A stretch of 64,000 nucleotides of DNA, from positions 16,775,561 through 16,839,560 of the forward strand of contig NC_069093.1 in NCBI RefSeq assembly GCF_947172395.1, in the 5' to 3' direction. Source of the DNA: Bicyclus anynana. Lineage: Eukaryota; Arthropoda; Insecta; Lepidoptera; Nymphalidae. The first letter of the stretch is position 1, and each line of letters starts with the position of its first letter. The notes below the pieces were generated by a model, which had not been told where the DNA came from, made no database searches, and worked only from the letters and a program-made list of their open reading frames with translations. The translations under genes were made by a program, and so were the position numbers. This document shows positions 44,370-52,526 of the stretch, one piece after another.

Positions 44370-44496
44370 TAACGGAGAGTCTGTACTCAACGTCGCTGTC
44401 GACGTTCGGCGTGCCCACGCCGCCGCCCAACTCTCCGTACTCTCCGCTGCAGTTGGAGTTGCTCAACTGCGCGCAACGCGTGCTGCTCTCCGACAA
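44370..44496 (+). CDS. Exon of the unassigned multi-exon gene, 127 nt
   Basis: Acceptor CATATTTACTATTTGTCCCCAG is written here in part (ATTTGTCCCCAG) and the donor is GTGAGTG at 44497. Entered in phase 1 it encodes TESLYSTSLSTFGVPTPPP, then NSPYSPLQLELLNCAQRVLL and SD, leaving in phase 2 so that K is completed by the next exon. The other frames have a stop or give low-complexity Ala/Arg. Third codon positions are mostly G or C in AT-rich surroundings, a strong sign of a real exon. A Pro/Ser-rich linker is followed by a short amphipathic Leu-rich segment (LQLELLNCAQRVLL). The product is unknown. Confidence 0.8.
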
Positions 44497-46126
44497 GTGA
44501 GTGAACTCTTTTTCTTTCTAATTCCCTGATAGGTTCTATTACAATGCTTGCTTCTGCAGACATTGTTTGAATGGTGTTTGGCTTGACAGTGAAATGACGA
44601 GCACTTGTACGAATTATAATAATTGTAGATGAAATGAATGAAATGTAGAATTTGTACCCAAGATGGATTGGACGGATGCAATCAGATCCATTGATATGAT
44701 AGGTCTCTCGCGACCAAGCGATCAATGTTTTTTAAAAATGTAGCTTGCATTAGAAACACATTTGCATTTGTAAGAATTATTAAATAAGCGTTTAGCTTTA
44801 GCGTTTTCTATGTTCTGTGGTTGAGACTGACCTTTTCTATAGTCAGGACAGATAAGTAAGTTGAAGTTTATATATAACACAGAGCATCTATATATGCGAT
44901 AGTTATCCATTAAACATTTGTGTCGAGTTATAATAATAACATTGAACGTAATCTATAATGATCAGTAGCTTAATTATTTATTAATACTAAACAGATGCCT
45001 TGTCATATACGTTAGATAACCTATCGAACTTAACTTCCCATAAAACAATCGCGAGCTACTGTTTGAGCAAGCATCACGTGATCCAGCGGTGGACGCAAAT
45101 GTGGACGATCTTTGGACGCTTAATATCCATGTCTACTAAACCCATAATTGAATAACTCGGAGTGATTTATAACAAAATGAGTATAAAATCCGTTACATTG
45201 AATGTACAACACATCATCGGAGGAAGAAGTGAAAGAAAGGCTCACGTAACATTTACAAGTTTACACACACAAAATTTTTTGGATTCCTCAAAAGAATGTG
45301 TTATTGCAAGCTAAGCTACCATAGGTACAGAATTTAACGCCAGTTAGTCACAACTCTATTATCCTCGATTTAAGCGGATTCGTGGCTAAGAAGTTGTTTT
45401 GTAAATTTTTGACATTAGGAGTTTCTTTTTTTGTGATTTAAAATCTTACTTTTATACAGTCAACATTGCGGCTTTCGATACTCGAAGTCGTATAGGTAAT
45501 ATCGATGCCTGTAAGTCCTCGTACTAGATGACGGTTTCCACGAGAGCGAAGTAAAGGACGTAACCACGTCACGTTTATTGCTTGTGTACTCTATTGTGTA
45601 GAGCCACGTGGTTCGTGATTCTAAATTGCTAAATTTCCTCATTTTATTTACCCGAGTTTATAAAAGGGCGTTCTTATAAACTTCCAGATTAGTGGAAACT
45701 GGAATTATCTGTATTCAGGTTATATAAAGATATTTTTAACAGGCCTCCCGCGATTATTATTCTCGTAGGCATCATTAACATTGGCTATATGTTACTAGCC
45801 GTAGGCCCATGTTACTCGCTGATAATGTAGCTTTATTTTAATGTAAAGAATTTGTCCAAAATTGAGAAAAAAATGACCCAGTAGTTTCGAAGTGTAATAA
45901 AAGATACTTACTACACATATCTTAAAACACAATAAAATAATGCCTGCCACCTCAGAATTAATTAATTAAGTTTTTAATTTATTTAAATTTAATTATTAAT
46001 ATTTGTTGGCTGAATACCTCAATAAATTTCTATGTATTTTAACATTTTACCAATATAAAATATAATGTCAAATATATATATATATATATCTACAAAAAAA
46101 TAATATTAATTAAGTGTTATGTACAG
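44497..46126 (+). other. Intron, 1630 nt
   Basis: GTGAGTG at the start and TTATGTACAG at the end. The sequence is AT-rich with a (TA)n run at 46073-46090 and no repeat family copy recognised. The ORFs reported on the minus strand are shadows. Confidence 0.7.
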
Positions 46127-46271
46127 GGAGTCCAGAATGGAAGAGGCGAAACTGGGCAAGTGTCTCTCTGAACCACTCTGTTGCCCGGACGCGATGATGC
46201 AGCCTCTCACTATCAAGACTGAGCAAGCCAAGCGCAGCTGCAACACTTGCCTCACTAACTCGCCCAAGAAG
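46127..46271 (+). CDS. Exon of the unassigned multi-exon gene, 145 nt
   Basis: Acceptor TTATGTACAG and donor GTAAGC. Entering in phase 2 and leaving in phase 0, it encodes KESRMEEAKLGKCLSEPLCC, then PDAMMQPLTIKTEQAKRSCN and TCLTNSPKK. Visible features are a Cys-rich stretch (C-x6-CC, then C-x2-C) that might bind metal, although no complete known zinc finger is formed, and LTIKTEQ, which fits the SUMO consensus psi-K-x-E. A MITE starts 12 bp past the donor. I infer a nuclear regulatory protein; the family is not identified. Confidence 0.85.
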
Positions 46272-46283
46272 GTAAGCAAATCC

Positions 46284-46450
46284 TAATGCTAGCCACAAAC
46301 GGTCAATTATTCTCACATTTCTGTAGCACCCACGACTATAATTGATCGTGTGTTGCTCACTGCGTACATGACTTGTATAGTATGCCGCATGGGTACTTCC
46401 GTTTGCTTTTCAGAAACGTTAGAATAATTGACCGTTTGTGGCTAGCATTA
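46284..46450. mobile_element. MITE with 30-bp perfect TIRs, 12 bp past a splice donor
   Basis: TAATGCTAGCCACAAACGGT starts the left TIR (46284-46313); 46421-46450 is its perfect reverse complement. The outermost TA on both sides may be a TA target-site duplication, as in mariner-type elements. It is 167 bp and non-coding. It lies in the 652-nt intron. Confidence 0.85.
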
Positions 46451-46677
46451 TAGAATTATAACCGATTTGTATAGATAATTATTTATCGAAAGCAATCTAC
46501 GAGTAGCATTATCTACATGATGGTAAATGTTTATTCATGTACACATAAGGATGAATTTCAATTCAAAATGAATTTTGTAATATTTTAAACGAGCACGTTT
46601 CTTAGCACAAACCGAAATATCATTTATTAACCATTTTACTAATAAATTATATTTCGGACCCTGTCTGCCCACACACT

Positions 46678-46731
46678 GTTTTGAGCGCGAGTCAAATTAC
46701 TAGTACTAGTAATTTGACTCGCGCTCAAAAC
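46678..46731. repeat. 54-bp perfect palindrome without spacer
   Basis: The left half begins GTTTTGAGCGCGAGTCAAAT and the centre is ACTAGTACTAGT. All 27 base pairs match. Just outside, TCTGCCCAC (46664) faces GTGGGCAG (about 46750), so a larger imperfect cruciform is possible. It lies 192 bp before the acceptor of the exon at 46924. Confidence 0.9.
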
Positions 46732-46923
46732 TGACAAAATTAGGAGAAGTGGGCAGATCAAGCGGCATGAAATGCGGCAGGACGAGTAACCTGTTCACAC
46801 GACGTCTCTGCCTACTACTACGCTATTTTCCACGTCACTCGTGCAGTGTGTGTGTTGTGGTGGGTCCGATAAATAATCACGTTTTAGTTGTCTTATAAGG
46901 TTCTTATGTTAATACGTCAACAG

Positions 46924-47122
46924 GTCATACACACAGACGGCGGCTGCAGTCGGACGAACCCTGTGACGTGGGTCGGCGTGGCCGGCCAGAACGTCCAGGT
47001 GCAGGTGAAGCGCGAGCCGCAACACATGCACGTCTCCGAGTTAGTGGCCGTCAAACTGGAGCAAGCGTCACCAGGGAACAAGCCGGAGCCGCCGCCGGGT
47101 ATACCCGCCAGTCTGAACAACG
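46924..47122 (+). CDS. Exon of the unassigned multi-exon gene, 199 nt
   Basis: Acceptor AATACGTCAACAG and donor GGTGAGC; phase 0 in, phase 1 out. It encodes VIHTDGGCSRTNPVTWVGVA, GQNVQVQVKREPQHMHVSEL, VAVKLEQASPGNKPEPPPGI and PASLNN. Two more psi-K-x-E motifs occur (VKRE, VKLE), so the protein as read has three. The last 100 bases and the donor were copied into a downstream tandem array. Codon use is GC-rich, unlike the flanks. Product unknown. A piece of the insect Tet dioxygenase between its CXXC and catalytic regions is one guess, at low confidence. Confidence 0.85.
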
Positions 47123-47817
47123 GTGAGCTCCTATTTACTTATGTTGTCCGGTTATCATGTTGCGGAGTTTAGTGAAGACGTGCAAAAAGAGAACTAACTT
47201 TATACCGCGATTTATAGGGGGGGGTGGGGGATCACTGCAAAGAGATTTTATCCCACATCGCATATCGCCGAGTCTGCCGTCAAAATGGTGCAAGCGTCAC
47301 CAGAGCCGTCGCCGCCCGCCAGTCTGAACAACGGTCAGCTCCTAGTTAGTTACTCATGTTGTCCGGTTATCATGTTGCGGAGTTTAGTGAAGACGTGCAG
47401 AAAGGGAACTTTATACCGCGATTTATAGGGGGGGTGGTGGATCACTGCAAAGAGATTTTATCCCACATTGCATGTCGCCGAGTCTGCCGTCAAAATGGTG
47501 CAAGCGTCACCAGAGCCGTCGCCGCCCGCCAGTCTGAACAACGGTCAGCTCCTAGTTAGTTACTCATGTTGTCCGGTTATCATGTTGCGGAGTTTAGTGA
47601 AGACGTGCAGAAAGGGAACTTTATACCGCGATTTATAGGGGGGGGTGGTGGATCACTGCAAAGAGATTTTATCCCACATTGCATGTCGCCGAGTCTGCCG
47701 TCAAAATGGCGCAAGCGTCACCAGAACCGCCGCCGCCCGCCAGTCTGAACAACAGTCAGCTCCTAGTTACTCATGTTGTCCGGTTATCATGTTGCGCGGT
47801 TTAGTGAAGACATGCAG
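47022..47817 (+). repeat. Tandem array of about 210-bp units derived from an exon end
   Basis: Unit boundaries fall near 47022, 47252, 47462 and 47673 (lengths 230, 210, 211 and a partial 145). Unit 1 contains the true end of the exon and its donor. Units 2-4 repeat the exon-like piece GTCAAAATGG(T/C)GCAAGCGTC ... GCCAGTCTGAACAACGGTCAG followed by intron sequence (GGTTATCATGTTGCGGAGTT, ACTTTATACCGCGATTTATA). In the copies the donor is GGTCAG (AGTCAG in unit 4) instead of GGTGAG, and VKLE has become VKMV. ORFs at 47356-47830 are translations of the array in other frames. Confidence 0.9.
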
Positions 47818-48949
47818 TGAAGAAGGATGAAGCAACCGATTTATATATCAACTCTGGTCAACTAACTTTTCCCGTGGAGACCCTTAGACCATGCATCCGC
47901 AGTGCCAATAAAATCTCCGAATTATTTCCTAATTATTATGGACGACGACGGTGACATAAGGGCTTAGATCATTTGTTGTGTAAAGGATCATACCTGGCTG
48001 ACGGAAAAACAACCAGTATTTCTTGCCTACATTCCACGTGGACATAATTTACATTACATATTAGCTTAATAAAAATTACATACAAACAGAACTAAGTTTT
48101 CTTGTTTAGTATATTTCCACAGAACATTGAAATCGCTAAAGCAAGCTTTTAACAAACTATGTTGATGTAGATTTCTTTTGGCTTATGTTGCCCTGTTTGC
48201 GAAAGAAAAATAGACTCAGCTGTTTGCAACGCGAATTTCAACAATCATTTGTGAGTAAGGTCGGGTCATCTACCGAGCGAGGCACTATGCAGCGTTTCTG
48301 TTTACTGTTTTATATTGATCCAAGAAAGATGAAGGTAAAATTCCTGTCGCTTTTCGGAAATATTATTAACAGACACCACTACAACTACTTGTATGTCCCT
48401 TGTTTGGGAAAATTGACTTTAAACTGTCTAACGACAGGTAGTCACTTGACTAGACGCGGCGAAGCTATGATTGTTGAGTTGTCAAATTGTTAACATTGAA
48501 AATAAAGTCAACTTTAAAAGTTGCCTAATGAGAACATTGGTGTGTTTCTGTTTGTTTTATATTTAACTTTATTTCAATGCTGGGAATATTATTAAGTCAA
48601 CGCCGTTTTACCGCGCCTTGTCAGTTAAGGCCCTTACGTATTCTCAAGGAAAATGATAGGGACCGAGATTTTGTTACTTCTACCGATTCATGTGTACCTG
48701 GTAGTTGTAGACAGTGTGATGCAATAGGCAAAGGTGATTCATTCAACCGTGACACATTCATTATTTTTAATTTTTAATTAACAACTAATTTAACATTTAC
48801 TTTTTATAGGTAGGTAAAGAAGAAAGAATAGAAAAAAAATGTTTTAAATTTTGACACCTTAGAGCCAATGTTATTTTTTTATATTTAATATACTGATATA
48901 ATTTGTGTAATGCCTATCAAAATTTTATCAATAATTACGTGTGTAACAG
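47818..48949 (+). other. Rest of the intron before the exon at 48950
   Basis: AT-rich. The ORFs at 48185-48493 and 48577-48777 have no domain, no fitting splice sites and no codon bias like the exons. Confidence 0.4.
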
Positions 48950-49051
48950 GTTCGATTCCCGTCGGGATAGCCGTGGCTCGTCAAAGGGTTGGCGACGCGG
49001 GCCTCCTAGCCGCGCTTTCTCAGAAGGAGAATCAAAGGCTACACGATTTTG
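48950..49051 (+). CDS. Exon of the unassigned multi-exon gene, 102 nt
   Basis: Acceptor ACGTGTGTAACAG and a strong donor GGTAAGTTT. Entered in phase 1 from the exon at 46924 it encodes GSIPVGIAVARQRVGDAGLL, AALSQKENQRLHDF and leaves in phase 1, so at least one more exon must follow. The segment looks like conserved, mostly helical protein sequence. The first bases (GGTTCGATTCC) match a tRNA B box by chance; no A box precedes it. No continuing exon was identified in the 15 kb downstream. Confidence 0.85.
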
Positions 49052-50331
49052 GTAAGTTTAATTTATACATAGTACGGTACGGTATTGCAATGAAATGAAG
49101 CAAAAATATTTAAAAACGAGAGATCCTTAGCCCGGCGATGCGGGATAACACAAAATGAAATGCTTCGAAGAGAAAAAGTAATAAAATTAAAAAAAATAGA
49201 TAAATATTTATAAACAACCTTTTGACTATGTTATTTATTGATATAATACAATTAACAATGAAATAAAATTTTAAAAGTTAAAACGTTGTCATTGATAAGC
49301 CATCCAAATGTGAAGACAACGAAGGCTCAAATATAAACATAGGTAATATGCATTTAATCAGAGCCGACTATAGAACCGTAATTAATACGATCATAGTAAA
49401 TAGGATACAACGATACTTCAATAAATTGTGTATGTTGTGAACATTTGAGTTTGGATTATTCATTTTGACAAGATAAACAATTACAATACAATTAAATTCA
49501 TTAAATCTTTCTTATTTTATAATATCCTAGTAATTTAGCGCAGGTACGCTGACATATAATAAATAAATCAAATTTATCGTGGTCAATGTGTACATAGTGT
49601 AGCTTACATGATTGTAATGTTTGTAATTTTTTGTAGTAGGTAGGATGACCTTACCACGCGAACATTACACGGTCCGCCTCCACGTCTTACGTCACCAATG
49701 TAACAATCACCTCTCTGACACTTCTGTAAACCTGGTACCACTATGTATAGACAACCGTTCGATCAATGAAAAAAAAAATATATAACGGTAAAAACAAATG
49801 AAATATATAAACATAAACTATGTTTTCCTCATAGCCATCCAACGATACACCTTATGATGTTCGCCAGAAGGACTAAATTCACAAAGCTTTTTTGTAAGTT
49901 GTAGTATTAAACAGGTTGCTCCTTTTTTCGCAGAAATTGAACTTTTTTATCACTCATTCATATTATATCGACCGTTGCATTACTTAACGTTTGTTGATGT
50001 ATTTTCGATTGGTCGAGGCAGGTTTTTTTTAGAGTGAGCCACTTTATATCAAGCTACCGAACGGCAAAACCTCAGATGGGTAAATTATAGCCTAGTCTGA
50101 ACATCAAGGCCGTCGCTTTACTTTAAAATGTGAAATTTGTCTTTTGATGTGATTTTTTTTACATAGTTCTATGAGCATTCAATACTTCATGGAGACAATA
50201 GACCTTTTATATTAATATTAATTTCACTTTTACGTTTTTCATAAAAGCAAGGGACACTATATATTTATTTTTGTTTTTTTTTGTCTTAACCTTTACGCAT
50301 ACTATATCACGGAGTATAGTAATATGTAAAC
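49052..50331. other. Probable intron, unassigned
   Basis: AT-rich with no repeat or exon that I can support. Confidence 0.35.
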
Positions 50332-50867
50332 TACCAAGCTCAAGTCAGAACTTGTATGGAGTACTGCAGTCACCTTTGGGATGGTTCTGAAAAATATCAG
50401 CTTGATGCATTAGACTCGATAGATCGCCGCGCTAGAAGGATAATTGGTAATGAACCGTTGACACAGGCGAAATTGCAGACCTTGCAACATCGTCGCAATG
50501 TAGCTTGTCTGTCGGTTTTTTACCGGATATACTTTGGCGAGTGTGCTCAGGAACTTCACCATCTAGTTCCTCCTTCCCCTTTCTACCACAGAATAGCAAG
50601 ATGTCGCAAACGGTGGCATCCATATATTGTGGATGTCCAGGCAACTCGTACGAAAAGATTTGCATCTACATTTCTAATTCGTACAGCAAAAATTTGGAAT
50701 GCCCTTCCGGCGTTTGTTTTTCCTGACAAATACAATTTGGACACCTTCAAAGCTAGAGTGAATAGGCATCTTCTAGGTAAGCGCGCTCCAACTTAGACCG
50801 CATTAATGCTTACCATCAGGCTTAATTGTAGTCAAGCGCTGGCCTATATTGCATAAAAAAAAAAAAA
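50332..50867 (+). pseudogene. CR1/jockey-type LINE reverse transcriptase C-terminus with 3' UTR
   Basis: An open frame runs from 50332 (YQAQVRTCMEYCSHLWDG) through IDRRARRIIGNEP, FYRIYFGECAQEL, RTAKIWNALPAFVFP and FKARVNRHLLGKRAPT to a stop at 50796. This is the C-terminal region that follows the reverse transcriptase palm and thumb in CR1/jockey-type LINEs. The frame is intact but covers only about 155 residues; the catalytic domain and ORF1 are absent, so it is a 5'-truncated insertion. A 3' UTR with CTTACCATCAGGCTTAATTG ends in a 12-A tail. It lies in the probable intron after 49051. Confidence 0.85.
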
Positions 50868-52325
50868 CTCTCTATCCTCTGAAAGACGTCAAGTTTAGGA
50901 CCTCGATTTTTTTTTGTAAATAAATACAATATGTGTATGTATGTATAAAAATTTCACAAAAAATGTATAACGGTAAACAACAAATGAAATACATATAAAC
51001 ACAAACTATGTTATACTTATAGCCTTCCAGACTATACATTTTATTATGTTCGTTGAAAGAACTACATCAAACTTCAAAAAGATTTCTTCTAAGTTGAATT
51101 AAATAGGTTGCTCCTTTATTCGCAGAAATTGAACATTTTTTTTCACTCATTCATACTTTGTCTATAATGTTTACACATAATTGGACAGAAATAACTAAAA
51201 AACAATGTGAAGTCATAATTAAGTTTTGTAATAAACTTTTTCATTGCCTTTCAATAAATACCATTTCTACTGTAACCCTTTCATTACAGTAGAAATGGTA
51301 TTTATTGAAGACAACCGGCTATTATGTTTTATCGTACTTTAAAGGTTAAATATGAACAGTAAGTAAAGTGAAAACGACTGGTACACGTTATTAATAACAT
51401 TATTATGCAATAGGCCGCCATTAGTATCAGCGGGTAGTCAGCCATTACTGCACATATATAACTGTAGGTATAAATAAGTACATAATTGCGGTTTTCCTCC
51501 ACGTTTCCTTTGGCCCGGTTAACAGGGCACCCATAAAAATGAATATTTCATGGACATTGTTTGAATGTTGAAACGCCCCAAAATGTTTTTCTGTCTGATT
51601 TACAATAAACAAACTATTTATGATTAGCTTTTATTTAAACTAACATTCTAACTATAGCTAGTGATCATCTTCGAATATGTACAGTTACAATTTGTAAGGT
51701 AATACATTTTTAGTTAAAGTGATTTATTTTCAACCCTTAATATATATTTGTTACTTCTTCATACCGCAACTACGAGTACAGTAGACGTAGACCAATTTTG
51801 ACGATCGACTGGAATTTAAAAATTAAAAAAAAATATGTTGCGTCTCGGGACGCTCAACAAACGTGATAACTTAAACCTACTGTCGTTGCGTGAGTGAAAG
51901 AGAAGCCAAACAGAGTGTCGCCGTAATGCGTTACGAAGAGGTTTACCCTTCCATAAGAAGTTGTCACTTCAATAAATCAGCCTACAAATTATAGAATTGC
52001 AGCTGCAGTATTGTGACTTTCATCCCCTCTCTCAAGAGAATGCCTGATTTTCACAATAAAAATATCATGTCCTGCGGTCTTACCTCCTAAAACGAACTCA
52101 AAGCGTGCCAAATATAATTTGAATTCATTCAGTATTTTCGGTGTGATTCTCAGCCAACGACATGACAGACAGACAAACAAATAGACAAAAATGAAAAAAT
52201 ACGTTTTTTGGCGTATCAGTAACGAAGCCTTTTGTTAAAAATTCAAAATAGTATCTTCAACATATTATATTAGACCTATTTTAGTATTGTATTAGATCAG
52301 ATGATATTATATTTAATTTTATTAA
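50868..52325. other. Probable intronic DNA with a short hairpin and a repeat fragment
   Basis: Contains the hairpin at 51250-51309 and, at 51985-52205, an inverted GTCTGTCTG-type repeat (GACATGACAGACAGACAAAC). No exon supported. Confidence 0.4.
51250..51309. repeat. Perfect 26-bp-arm hairpin
   Basis: TTCAATAAATACCATTTCTA continues to CTGTAA at 51275 and its exact complement is 51284-51309, with an 8-nt loop CCCTTTCA. The size resembles a small hairpin RNA precursor, but full pairing over 26 bp is equally typical of a DNA palindrome. Confidence 0.85.
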
Positions 52326-52526
52326 TCTATACTAATATTATAAAGCTGAAGAGTTCGTTTGTTTGTTTGCTTGAACGCGCTAATCTTAGGAACTACTGGT
52401 CCGATTTGAAAAATTCTTCCAGTCTTAGATAGCCCATTTATCGAGGAAGGCTATAGGCAATATATTATCCCCGTATTCCTAAGGGAACGGGAACCACGCG
52501 AGTAAAACCGCGCGGCGTCAGCAACA
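52326..52526 (+). mobile_element. Short Helitron-like element, 3' end lost
   Basis: TCTATACTAATATTATAAAG, CGCGCTAATCTTAGGAACTA and GTTAGATAGCCCATTTATCG-like blocks match 61793-61984. The expected CGGCGTCTGCTAGT end is replaced by CGGCGTCAGCAAC, after which a 50-codon open frame of unknown origin runs to about 52680. Confidence 0.7.

Noticed and set aside
47356..47830. ORFs of 60-67 codons as small genes
   Set aside because: They are translations of the tandem array in a frame different from the exon it came from.
48941..48965. A tRNA gene suggested by a perfect B box (GGTTCGATTCC)
   Set aside because: No A box or cloverleaf upstream, and the bases are part of a phase-consistent exon.
50356..50796. 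The longest plus-strand ORF (146 codons) as a host gene
   Set aside because: Its motifs (YCSHLWDG, RRARRIIG, IWNALP, VNRHLLGKR) are those of a LINE C-terminus, and it ends in a UTR plus poly(A) shared with other copies.
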